Assembly (NCBI GenBank): GCA_013400975.1
Contig: WBMZ01003491.1
Span: 1 to 64,000 of the forward strand
Direction of reading: 5' to 3'
DNA length: 64,000 bases
DNA from: Atrichornis clamosus
Lineage: Eukaryota; Chordata; Aves; Passeriformes; Menuridae
The stretch's first letter is position 1, and each line of letters opens with the position of its first letter. The position numbers and the translations under genes are program-made. The notes beneath the pieces were generated by a model that saw only the letters and a list, made by a program, of their open reading frames with translations, was not told the DNA's origin and searched no databases. This document shows positions 22,387-34,010 of this stretch, in pieces.

Positions 22387-23507
22387 CAATACATTGCATT
22401 TATATTATAAATGAAATAAAACTGCTCAGACTTAAAATATATTAATAAGTACAGGCCTACATCTTTTCCCCAGGGCAAGAGTGTAAGTAAAACCTTGCAT
22501 TGACTACTTTTAGTGAGGGTAATGCCTCTGAAGAAGGAGCAATGCCCATATTTTGGAAGCCTGGTCCAAAAATTTACTTTCCAGAAGCAGTAACTAATAA
22601 GTTGTTGCCTCTGTAAAACTACACCACCTTTTGCTGACTCAATTAGGAAAAGAAGAAATGATTGACCATAGCAGGACTCAGTCCATTCCAACCTCCATTG
22701 TTCAATAAATAATTGAAAATGGTTGTACCAGGGAAGTATGACTTCATGGTATTTGAATAAGATATGTTACCCTGTGGAGTCTGATGGAAAGAAGATAAAA
22801 TATGCTGAATACTTATATATTTAGACCATTGTTTTGTAGGTGAAATAATATTTCCTTGTGAGTCACTGACTTTACTTGTGGATCAGTACTGTGGTACAGG
22901 GGCAATAACTGCATGTAGGGCAGCTGCCCCCTGGTTGACTCCTCAGGAGAGAGGATTTGAATAATCTCTTTGCTGGTATGAACACTCTGGCAAAAGCAGA
23001 AATTCCCCAACTGACCTCCCTGAGTAATTGGAGATGTAAACTCTGCTTTGAGGGAGGTGCTGCCGAAGTCAGGTGTTGAGTTCGGGGAAGGATGGGAAAA
23101 GCATCCTCATCCAGGAAGCTGGAGGGTCCCTGTTCCCTGCTCAGCATCTCCGGAGGACGCTGGTGCTCACAGGGACGCTCTCTGTTCCTTCTGCCACCAG
23201 GTGTTACCCCGGCACATGTGGGGCTGGAGCCCCAGGTCAGGAGGACTGTTGCCTTCTGCTATCTCTAATGGAGCTGTTTAAATGGGGCACAGAAGAAATT
23301 ATCTCTCAAATCCAAATCGTGGGAGGCTTTGCAACTTGGGAAATCCAGCCTGGACCCTTCCTATCACCACTGCACTGTGAGATGGCCAGTGTTGGATGGA
23401 AATACATTCCTTGGTTCTGTCAGATGTGTGCTAGAGCTCCCAAGGGCGTAAAACTCTTTAGACAACTGCTGGACCAGCAAACTCCTTTTTTTCTTTTTTT
23501 TCCTCAG

Positions 23508-23533
23508 GCTTATAAGATTGAGGCCAAAAGAAA
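23508..23533 (+). other. microexon-like segment (26 bp)
   Basis: An extremely pyrimidine-rich acceptor (about 20 of 22 bases before AG at 23507) is followed by GCTTATAAGATTGAGGCCAA, then AAGAAA and GTGAGG as donor. One frame reads AYKIEAKRK. The strong tract is compatible with a microexon, but T/C-rich stretches next to AG are common by chance. Confidence 0.15.
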
Positions 23534-23834
23534 GTGAGGGCTGGTGATCCAACCCCAGTCCTTACCACTTTCCCTACGGCGGAAGGGCTTTTTCATGCTG
23601 GCTTGTGGAGGTTATGCAGCATTTGAGCCCAGGGAAGGAGTTGGACCTTACCTCTGTTCTGCTTGCAGTTGACAGTCTGGGGTTGCCCACCACTGCACCT
23701 GAGCAGGGCTGAGCTGTTCCTGACCTAACCTGAGCACTCTGTGGGAGGCAGATTATCTGGAGTGGAGGTTTGGGGCTGGCTCTGGGGAGGGAGAGTGAAT
23801 AATTGCTGACACACGGCCCTTTTCTCTTGTTCAG

Positions 23835-23882
23835 CTTGGGTTTTGGGCCTGAAGGTACACAATGCATGGTATCATCTGAAGG
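23835..23882 (+). other. candidate 48-bp exon
   Basis: The acceptor CCCTTTTCTCTTGTTCAG ends at 23834 and the donor CTGAAGG then GTGAGTGC starts at 23883; both are close to consensus. The 48 bases are a multiple of three and open in two of three frames. It would be a frame-neutral cassette exon. The peptide is too short to recognise. Confidence 0.25.
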
Positions 23883-24317
23883 GTGAGTGCAAAAGCTTTG
23901 AAAGAAGCAAAGAAAGTCAGGCAGGGAGCCTCCATAAATCTATCAGAAAGTTAAATACTGTAAAATCTCCATGTTGTTTACCAGCTGTGCCTACAATGAA
24001 GACAGAAATAATCCCGGTAAACATGACCTTTGATCAGCAAGGTGGAGAAATTAGGTCAAGCAGGTTTTTACTTAGCTGAAACCATAAGCTGGGGATGAAG
24101 AGAAATAAAATTCTCTTCCAAAAAATGTATTAGTTTGAGGGCTTCACAGAAAACTTCTGTTCAGCTGCCTGAGGCCAATTTGCTGCTCTTGCAAACATTC
24201 CTTGCATCGAGCACCAAATGCAGAGGGCAAAGGAACATGTGTGCACAGCAATTGCCTTCTCCATGAACTGGGTTTTGATGTTTAAATTACATTGCAGGGC
24301 ATGCTCTGGCAGGGCTT

Positions 24318-24400
24318 TCTCTGTGACCTTGGGGAAGCCCTTGTGTTGGTTCAGATTTGGTTATCTCCACCTGCAGAACAGGGCACAGTCCCTCCTGCAC
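24318..24400 (+). mobile_element. MIR-like SINE remnant
   Basis: The words TGTGACCTTGGGGAAGCCC, then a diverged GGTTCAG and TATCTCCACCTGCAGAACAG, follow the order of the MIR core (gaccttgggcaag, cctcagtttcc, catctgtaaaa). Old MIR copies are known in bird genomes. Divergence is high, so this is tentative. Confidence 0.45.
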
Positions 24401-25583
24401 CAGGCTGTGACACCAGGCGTGCCAGGTCACATTTTGCAGGTGGAAGGCTGTTTTAGGCTGTCACTGTTTCACAAGCAGCTGCACACCCAGGCCAGTGTGT
24501 ACATGTCATCTCTGCTTTGCACGAGGGGACATGATATTGCAGTGGGGCTCCTCCTGGGCATGGTCGGTGCACCTCAATCATGCCCTGGCAAAGAAGGGAG
24601 CCAGGGTTCTCCGTGCAGGCAGTGAGGGTGGCCACTCCACCCTGTGCTTTAGAGGTAAAAGAGTTTAGCTCTATGAAAAAAACCCTTGGCTCTTTTTATT
24701 TACAGCAGCAATGCGTCCTTCTGATTCTGGCATTAGCCCTTGTGTTCTCTGGTGTCCCAGTAGGATCCTGTGCTCAGCATGAGGTCATGGTGGGTCTTGG
24801 TGCCCTCCAAACCCCCTATCAGCACTGCTGAGATTCAGGCTGGGCCGAGGGGGAACCAAGGCTGAGCATGCTCATCTGCAATTAATGGATAAAGGGATCC
24901 TCAGGAGAACTTCTCATATGGAAAATATGCCACCTCAGAAAATGTGCATAAATAGGTGCTCAGCAGTTTTGGATGGGGCAGGCAGTCCCTGCCTCCACCC
25001 TCATCCCTGGGCCCATATGTGGGGGCCACCAACCTGAGCAAAGACATCCCAGTCTGAAACAGGTGAAGAAGAGATCTCATCCTCTCTAGATATTATTTCA
25101 CATTTGATGACAAAATTTGCCAGACTCCAGGCCTTCCTGCAAGCAGCAGTTTAGCAGGGTCTGCAGACGTGTGAGCACTCAGAGGGTTAAATCAGCAAAT
25201 GGGTGACATGATTTTACGCCTGTGGGCGGTTTGTTCCAAAGATCAGCTGCTCTCAAAGCAAAAGTAAACTCACAGTGTTTATTATGAGTCACTTAAGCAA
25301 GCAAATTATTAGTAGAATCTCATCTGTGGTTATGCAAGTTGGGACCTGAGGTGAAGGTTAATTATTTTTCCCCCACTAAAAAAGAAAAGAAAAAAAAGAA
25401 AAAGGAAGGAAAAAAACCTGAGGTGCTTTAGCTACTGCCATGGGAATATGCTTCCTGCACCTATCGGAGAGCACTCAGCCTGGACATTTCTGGGTGCTCC
25501 TAGAGCTCACAGTGCTGCTGAGCTAAAGAGGATGTGGAACTAGTTTTGCACACCAAGGGCTCAGCCCAAAACCCCCTGACATT

Positions 25584-25810
25584 CCGGAGAGTTTCATTAA
25601 CTTCAAGGAGCCCGTAGTCGGGCCTGTGTGAATGGCCAGGCCTGCAGCGGGCAGCAGCGGCCGCTGCCCTCCCGCCGCCCCTGACCTCCCGCCAGAGCTG
25701 AGTCACCGCTGCCCCGAACCTTTCGGAGACCCCTCCGCCCGGCGGGATGGATGGCTGGTGATTGTGTGGGCTTCTTCTCAGGGCAGCGCCTCACACGTAA
25801 CCAGTGCCGG
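25584..25810. promoter_or_regulatory. CpG-rich patch, possible orphan promoter
   Basis: About 18 CpG dinucleotides fall within roughly 225 bases, including a GCGGCCGC site at about 25657-25664 and GCCCGGCGGG-type blocks. The rest of the window is CpG-poor, so this is the only clear CpG-island-like spot. No TATA box, start codon context or recognisable first exon could be tied to it. It could be the promoter of an unannotated transcript or a CpG-rich enhancer. Confidence 0.35.
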
Positions 25811-27366
25811 GGTGCTGGGGTCTGCCCAGGGATCAAGAGCACAAAAGCAGATCGGAGGCTGAGAGGGGATGGTGGGGCATTTCCTTCCCTTCCCCCCCTA
25901 CCAAGAGCATATTTCATCCCATGAGAGGGTCTTCTCTATTGAAAGGAGAGAAATAACCCCGTGAGGACGGAGCCTTTTCCCATCTGGTGCCTGACAGGGT
26001 CAGGGCTGCATGAGCAGGGTGCACTGGGCTCCCTCCTGCCATGAAGCCTTCCCTGTCTCCAGGCCTAAGCCACAGCTCATTTGGGTGTGTCCAGCATCAT
26101 TGCAGACACCAGCCCGCAGCATCCTGACTGCTTTTAGCTGCTGTGGCAGCCAGCAGCTATTAAAGCTTGTCCTAATGCTGGCCTGCTCTGTGGGTGACAC
26201 ACAGGCTCTGAAGAGAGAGGTGCTCTTGTGGGGTGAAGGTGGCACTGACACTGACCCCAGGGATGCTCCAAGATACCAGGGGCCTCTCAGACATGAGCAG
26301 AGATGGTCTATAGGGTCTGGATACCCCTCCAAGGGCTGAGGGGGAAACTGAGTCTCATCAGCTACTTCTGAGAGGCAGAGAGTCTGTGGGGTTGGGCTGA
26401 GCTGTGGTACCACAACAAAGGGAAGAAAGAAGAGGCCACATGAGCACATCCTATTGCAGAAGAGCTCAAGTTTGAAAGATCTGTCCAGACTGAGCAAGTT
26501 TGCCCTGTGCGGTGCTTACCCTCAGTGCTCAGTAAATAAACAACAAGAAAACAATGTAGATGTTTTCTGTATAGGGTAATGGAGTATAGGTCTCTAGAGT
26601 CGAATCTGGAAGCAGTTTAACAAGGCTCCTTGGAGCAGTGGCTCTGTGTTGCTCTCTGTTTGCAGAGTACCATGGTGCTATTCACATGATTTTTAATGCA
26701 ATAAAATTACACAATAATGCAATACAATAATAATAAATTAGAATAGAGACAGTTCTCAGACATACCAAATGAGGAAAGGCAAGGTTTCACTCTCGCAATC
26801 CCAACTCATTCCATAACCCTAGGCAAATTGCTAGATTTTTAAAAGCAGCCTTGTTGAATTTGTTTTCTTTCTTTTAGTGTGTCTTTTTAAGCTACTCTGG
26901 AATCAGAATTATCTTCAGGAAAACAGAATCTTAGCATCCCTGTGCTTTGCTTTACTCACTTGTGAATGCTGCAGAGAGAATTATAACTCTACCAATGCAC
27001 AAGAGAGAATCAGACACTATGCTGGAAAGTGTAGTATTAAACTGGGGCTTTGCAATTCATATTCCCAAGGTTCAGCAGGGACTACTCAGCAGGAAAGAGG
27101 CTCTGTCTCTATCCTGGTAGACAAGATAGGAAACATGAGTTCCTGAGAGCATAAACCTTGTGAGGAGGCAGCAAAATGTACTTGCAGCCTGGCTACAGGG
27201 CAGCCAGCAGCCCTTGGAGCTCCATGTCCCAGGGAGTTAGAGCATTTTGCTTTTCCTGCTTGGTCTCTGCCAGCAGTGGGAACTCCTCGATGACATTCCC
27301 CAGAGCGGTGGGGAACCTGTCAGCTCACAGTCCGGGTACCACGGCCTTCACATCCGGAGAGATGCT

Positions 27367-27389
27367 CCCTCCTCCCTCCCTCCTTTCCC
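27367..27389 (-). other. G-quadruplex motif on minus strand
   Basis: Four CCC runs on the plus strand (27367-27369, 27374-27376, 27378-27380, 27387-27389) give G runs on the minus strand, with loops of 6, 1 and 4 bases. It lies in a locally GC-richer, CpG-containing spot. Confidence 0.75.
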
Positions 27390-29226
27390 GCTCCCTAAAA
27401 TGTCTCTATCTCAAGGAAAAGCAGTTTAGCACATCAGCAGTCATGTTCAAATTCCAAGGCTAAGCACAGAGCCTGGGAGAGAGAGAGGAGGGCAAAAAAA
27501 AAAAAAATCAGGTGCTTCTCAAAAACAATCAACCTGATTCACATGCAGCTCAGCAGCTTTTTTGATGGCTCAATTCCAGATTTCACAGCTATTCAATAGT
27601 TCTCTTGTGTAGCTGATCCTTGTCTTAGAATTCAGCACAACTCAATCCATTTTCTCTTTTCTTTCTATAAACACCCCCCTCCTCCTCTTCCCCTCCCTTC
27701 ATTTTCTTGATTTACATCTCTAGGGAGATGGGAATGTGAGGGAGAAGCTTGTAGCCTTCCTTCCTGGGGGGCCTTGAACTGGTGTCCCCTGTCTCAGGTT
27801 CCCATTGTCCTCGCTGCACAAGCCGCAGCCCCTCTGCACTCCAGCCCTACTCAATTGGAATTTAAATGCTTCATGATTGTTGTCTCACAGAATAGGAAAG
27901 TGCTGCATTAAAGAGTAAATTACAGCAGACAAGTAACTGCCTTGGGAAGGAGTGTGAAAGGAGAGATGAGACCAGCACAATGCCCGCTTGCAAAAGAGTT
28001 TTTTTTCCAAAGATGAAACAATCTTCCTGGGACGGTTCCCTAAGGATAAATATGATGTGGACAGCGTAGATATGGGGGTTTGTCTGGAAGGAGAAGTGCA
28101 GTGTGCTTAGGCTGGAGCAGGCCCACAGGGTGCAGTTTGGACACAGATATGAATTGTGTCCCGGAGCCAAGAGCATGGCTGGATGGGGGCTTGACATCTG
28201 GTTTCTTATGCGGGCTTGATCCGGGCAATTTAACTGGGGTCCACAGCACTAAGAAACCTGCAAGGAAATGAAGATAAGAGGTTTATTCATCTCCTTGCTT
28301 TTGCTGCTTTCTAAGCACAGGCAGAGTATTGAGTTCACTCGTGTATTTCCCATTATTGATCATCATCCAGAGATCATCATCCTCTCCTTAGCCACTGATC
28401 CTTCCTTGTCTAAACACCCTAGTTGTGTCACTGGGACCCCTTCTCCCTTCCCTGTGCCTTATCTGCATCAGACCTTCTTCAGCTTAGTCCAACCTCCACA
28501 TCAGCCACCATTGGGCCAGACATAGCAGACCCTGAGACACTTTCAGGTGAGATCTCGGAGAGAGCGACATGCTGACAACTCAACATGGAGATAGTGATAC
28601 CCTTAGCAAAGAATTATTTTCTTGCCTGAAGGGCAAAATGTGCTCTGGTGCTGGTAGAAAGAATCCTATGACTTAGGAGTCGTAAAGACTCTTACAGCTA
28701 CATTGCTCCTCTGTATGAGATGGGGTTTCTCCAGCAGGAGAGGCAGAAATGAAAGGCTTTGACACTTGAGGAAAACACAAAAAACTGTTAAAATTATGAT
28801 TAACATTCATCCAGAGCATCTGAGGGAGAAGCAAAAATGAATTAGTCTCAGTGGCTCAGCCAGTGCCAAGATCAGAAAAGAGACCAGTCACACAAAAAGG
28901 GAGCAAAATTCAAGTATTTACCCTTGAGAGATACTGATGACATCTGTCTCCTTAACATTTTGGTCACCTTTGCAGAGCCTGTCATATTAATAGAGGATTC
29001 ATGAATTAAACCAGCCAGGTGGTGTAAAGCATAGGTCACAGAAGCCCTAGGAAAAGCATCAAAAAATGGCATGTTCACTGAGACAAGAGAAAAAAAGATC
29101 AGGAGAGTTTCTCTCCCCTTTGCTTAACAGCATATGCCTTTCAAACTGTTCATTGAAATAAGGTGCCATGGACACAAAGGAAAATAATGCACAAATATGA
29201 CTAAAAATTGAAAAAAACCCAATGTG

Positions 29227-29242
29227 CACACACACACACACA
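29227..29242. repeat. (CA)8 microsatellite
   Basis: Eight CA units in a row, followed by short CAGG and CGGC motifs. Confidence 0.95.
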
Positions 29243-32200
29243 TGCAGGCAGGCCGGCAGTCCTTCCCCCTCCGAGATCAACAGCTTCCCCCGAGCCAGCT
29301 CCGAGTGGCTCCTGTTTAATTACCCCTCTGGAACCACTGTAGCAAAGTCTGTGCCAACAATTCTCTTTTTTTCGTTTTGAAAGTACATGTGAGAAATACC
29401 TCTTGGCTTGATGTTGACAATTAACCTCTCACTGCTGAAATACATTTTGGTAAGGTTGCTGTGTTTTTTTTATTTAGTGGCCGTTCTGAAATGAGGCTTT
29501 TCAAATGGCCTTCACAAGGAGTCTGATACTTCTCCTTGCCTTTACTTGTTGTGAATCCCAGTATTGTGATAAAACTGGTTCAAGGAATGAACACAGCCTG
29601 TTGTTCCCAGTGACAATATTGTGTATTTCATTTGGAAGTGGGTCTACTTTTAGAGCCCACAACTAGGTGTTCTGCAAGCACATCAGGATTTGCTGAAGTC
29701 CCATGGAAGTGACAGCATTTTGTCCTTCTAAACCCAAATCTACACATAAGTTTCCCAGGTAGGGAATAATTTTTAAAAAATGCCTTTTTGTAATCAGGTG
29801 CTCCAGTCCCCTCAGCTTGCCAGGCTCAACACTATGTTGATTCAGGGCCCTGTGGCCCAAACCAAATGCCACTGAAAACAATAGGAAAACTGGGCTTGGG
29901 ATCAACCCATGCACAATGCAAAATACTTCGCTCTGAGGACTTTTGAGGACACCCAGCGTGGTGTCATCAGAGCACTGGCATTCTTTGGAAGGCCTGCAGC
30001 CAGCTCAGGGTGTGCCAGCACCCCTCCATGCCTGTGCCACAGACCTGGTCCTGTGTCCCACAACACACGGAGCTCTGGTGCAAGGCCACAGGTGAGGAAC
30101 ACCCTCCAATCATTTGGAACACCCTCCTTCTCCGAAGAAGATGTGGATTAAGAGAGGAACCAGCCTGGACAACATGAAGGGATGTAGTAGCTAAGTCCTG
30201 CTCTCACTCTCTTCAGGCATTTCCTCTTGGCCTCTGCCAGACACAAGACGGCAATCTCTGGGCAGCTCACATATTGCCAGCACTGTGGCCTTATCCTTTG
30301 AGCATGTGAGAGCTGGCTGCACTCCGGGAGGGGACAGCTGACAGAGCCAGGACAGAGGTTACAAGCACTGAGATCCCTCTTTCCCACATGGCACAAGGGC
30401 CAAATTCCTCCACTAAAAGAACCTCCAACCCCCATTCACCCCTTCTCAGTTGCTGCATGTAAGTCCTTAAATCTCCCTCACTGCCCTAAAAAATGCCATC
30501 TCCTCCCAGGTGTGCCCTGCTTGCCCTCACACAGTTGCTCCAGTCCTGCAGGACATCTGCCTACTACAGGCAAGCAATTAGCACAGGTGTCAATTAAACT
30601 CACTGTTGCCTCGAGATCCCGGCTAGCACTGAGAGCATTGGCAAAGAGATGCTGCATCTTCAGTGGTGTCTGCCTCTCCCTCGCAGGCAAATGCAAACAC
30701 CAGGCTCCCAAGCACCAGCCCTCACTTTGAATTTCTCTGCTTTGCCTGCTTGTCTTCCAGCTCTTTAGCATGTCTTGAATGTGGCTTATTGTCTGTTAAT
30801 AAAGGAAAGAACATTGCTCTCCAGCAATGGCAAGGTCCCAGCTTTCTTGCCCTGCTGCAGAGCCAATTCCAGTCAGGGAAAGCAGCTATCACTGGAGGTT
30901 TTAAATAAACCAGCGCTCCCTGCAAAACCCCTCCTGTTATATAATGTTCTCCTTCCTCTCCTTTTAATGAAAACAACCAAGTAACTGTCTATTTTTACTA
31001 TGTTAGGGATGGATCCAACAGCCCTAACTTGTATGCCCGTCTGGAAATCAGTGGGAGCTCTGCCTGCATGGGAAAGAGCTGCAGGACCACGATCAGGAGT
31101 GACTAACATGAAATAGTGTTCCCCACTTCGGTCTGAAAGAGGCCAGAAAAACACGGGCCACAACGTGGTGCACATTTTGCAAGTGACACTTGGTGTCAGC
31201 CAAAATATACATCAATGTGAAGGAGGCGTGTGGTAGAAGGCACATTCCTTTACCACACTATTACTTGTAATATCCCAGTACCTCCACATTAATTTGTTCC
31301 CAGGAAATTCCATCATCACTGTTTCAAGCCTGTGGCTGTTCAAGCCACTTAGGATGATGGGAAATTACCCTACTCAGGAAAATAGAATAATAAAAGCTGT
31401 GATTAAATTTGCCTTTATCCTTAGTCTGCATACCATTATCAATCTCTGGTGAAATATTTTTCAGTATAGAAGGATTCCAATTATGTTCCTAATAAACTGT
31501 GAAAAATCAGTCAGAAGGGAGGGTCAGTTTGTTCTTTTCCTACAGAGACCAAAGTAAGAGTAATACTGCCCCCGAAGAAATTCCCACAATCAAACGTTTA
31601 GAAAGGAAAATGTATTAAAAGGGATACTCTGCTCCAGAAGAGTTGAGCTTATATAGTGAGAACACTGCCAGACTGAATCAGACCTGGCTGGGCCAGCCCA
31701 GTGGTCAGGGCATCTGGCCTCTGAGTCCAGTGCAACCAGCGCTGACTGCTCCTAAAGAAAACAATTGTTGACTGACCTGCTGTGGAAAAAATGTCCTTCT
31801 CAGCTTGGTAATTAGATCTTCCTAAGCCTGAAGGATCATATCTCTTCCAAAACACGTTGTGCATCCAGACCTTTCTGCTCTAGCAGTTATGGAAGACAAG
31901 AGTCATGTCTAATGTATCCACAAACCTATATAAAAAGAAAAAACTTAACACTACATAGATCTGTCAGTGATTTTATATGGCAGCAGTTTCACAGTCGAAT
32001 AAATATCTCATTCTCTAATACCTTTTCTGATTACAAATGAAGCTACTAAAAAAATCAAGCTACTACTTCAGCCCTGTGCTGTCATCCTGTCCCAGCATGT
32101 GTCTTGAACATCCATATATGTAATGGAGATTACCAAAGAGTCTGTTCTCACATTCCCCGTGTCAGTGTGCTTATCTTTTATTTTCTAAAAACATGGCTAT

Positions 32201-33685
32201 TTTTGCATGGAAAAATAGAGCTGAAAACCTGTTCTGCCTTTGCCAGCTGACAAGTGACTGATCCTTTATGTGCTCTGTTACTGGAGGGTTTGCCAGGGTC
32301 CTGCCTTCACAGGGAGCATCGCAGGAGACAGCTCTGAATGAAGGTGCCCAGTGTGCTCACACTGCTGATTTCTGTGTGCAGAAAACCTTTGCACGTACAC
32401 TGGGAGGCTGAGGCTGAGTACAGGATTATAAGATTTGCACAGCAATTGCACCTTTTTTCCTTCTAGGATTTGTGTGTGTATCAGCTTGTTAATATTAACC
32501 CTGAAAGAAGCTGTTGATGGCAGGGAAATGAGGGGCTGCAGTTAGATATTAAGAGTTTCTAGGGAAGAATGTACATATAAATCGGCTCAGTCAGTGTTTC
32601 TTTGCCTTTTGTTTTGTGTCTAAAGGGGGCTGTGTGTGTTGTATTTCCAAAACTTCCACTGTCCTTCTCTGTACTGTTGTGATGCTCCTATTTCACTATA
32701 TTGATGTTTGGCAAAACAGCAGAGAAGCAGGAGAAAAGGATTTTTAAGGGAATGTTAAATAAATTTGAAATGCACAGCATTGGCTTCCTGCTCTGTTGCC
32801 AGTCAATATGGTCCAAGATTTGGAAGTTATCTGCTCATTACTGGCACTGAGATGACTGTGGTTTCATCTATAATTAAGATGTTCTGAATAGCTGCTTTTC
32901 TATTCTGTGGCCACAGAACTAAAAACTCAGAACAGAAAATATAAGTTGAAGTTGTCCTGAAACAGAACTGGCTTTGTAGTTTTCAGATTGAAATGAAACA
33001 CTTGAAAAAAATGTTTGGATTAAATTCATTCAAAGCAGAGTCAAACTGTTTCAAAATCCAACCCCAAACTAAATGTTAATTTCCTGATGTTATATTTAAC
33101 CTTTAAAGTAAGGTAAACACAGGTAGTCATCTAAATAACATTTTTCAAATGAAAACATTTTATTTTTAATATATCTGAACAACTATTTTTTAATTTAAAT
33201 AGCCAAGCTATTCATTGACTCTTAACATACTGTTGACCTGAAGTTGCAAATTGGGTCACCTAAGATAGCCTGTAACCCTCCTCTGCCCTCCTAACAAATT
33301 CCTTTGTTTAGCCATGTACAACCTTCCCTCTCTCCTCCAGTGGCGTGTGAAGGATGGACACCATCCCTGTCTGGGAAATGCTGTAAAATAGAGAAGTAAA
33401 ACAGTACTGTGAACATGACATTTTTATGATTTAAGCCAAATACTGCTGAGTTCTGGGGGAGTCTTTCCACTGATCTTGGTGCACTCCACATTAGGCTGTT
33501 ATTTTGATGACTTCACCTTTACTTTGTGAATAAACATGTTGAAAACAAGATGAGGTTCTCTGGCAAACACACCTCCATGCAATGCTCCCTACCACAGAAT
33601 GCTCTCTCCCACAAGGGTTCACAGACCTTGGATTTGTTTATTTTTATACATGGCTCCTCCATACCTGCCTTTTTCCCTTTCTTAG

Positions 33686-33808
33686 CAGTCACTGCTTGAG
33701 CAGAGGCTTCATGAACCATCAGGAGCAGATCCAGCCTCCTGGGTAGTGGTGTCCCATCTTCCCAGCCAGGCCACAGCTGTGACACAAGAGGTGCCACCAC
33801 CACTGCAG
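33686..33808 (+). other. candidate internal exon (123 bp, phase 0-0)
   Basis: The acceptor CTTTTTCCCTTTCTTAG ends at 33685 and a donor CTGCAG then GTACCC starts at 33809. The 123 bases form 41 open codons whose peptide starts QSLLEQRLHEPSGADPASW. Leaving in phase 0 makes it compatible with the candidate at 36899. No family was recognised. Confidence 0.22.
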
Positions 33809-33914
33809 GTACCCCACATGCTTTACCTGGTAAAGCCTTGCTGGGCTCAGACCATGCTTTTGCCACTTCTCATGCTCATATTTCACGTTGGTGCATTAGT
33901 GTCTGCATTAAAAT

Positions 33915-34010
33915 TCCATTATTGCCACAGGTGCACAGCTTAGGAGGAACTGGGGTGCAGAGGTCACACGGCTTGTCCAGGCAGATGAAGGAAGTTGCAA
34001 TCAGGAATAC
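33915..34010 (-). mobile_element. MIR-like SINE remnant (minus strand)
   Basis: The words AGGAACTGGGGTGCAGAGGT followed by CACACGGCTTGTCCAGGCA recall the reverse complement of the MIR core (gaggaaactgaggcacagag, then gacttgcccaaggtcaca). It is heavily diverged and tentative. Confidence 0.35.

Larger units (their letters stand above)
22402..25583. other. unique sequence with MIR-like remnant and small exon-like segments
   Basis: No gene was recognised. Three short items are listed separately: two exon-like segments (23508-23533 and 23835-23882) and a MIR-like remnant (about 24318-24400). An A/G-rich stretch lies at about 25376-25420. Confidence 0.55.
25811..33685. other. unique non-coding sequence
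   Basis: No gene or confident transposon is seen. Items of note: a strong acceptor (TTTTCTTTCTTTTAG ending at 26876) followed by 89 open codons but without support downstream, a minus-strand G-quadruplex motif (27367-27389), a CA repeat (29227-29242) and another acceptor-like site (TTTTTTCCTTCTAG) at about 32466. Confidence 0.6.

Noticed and set aside
25340..25420. minus-strand acceptor created by the A/G-rich stretch
   Set aside because: The strong pyrimidine tract is only the complement of a simple A/G repeat, and frames close at once.
26000..26497. 165-codon minus-strand open frame
   Set aside because: No protein-like motifs, no splice sites at its ends, and a comparable frame on the other strand; expected by chance in GC-richer DNA.
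32466..32540. exon after TTTTTTCCTTCTAG
   Set aside because: No usable donor follows and the reading frames close quickly.
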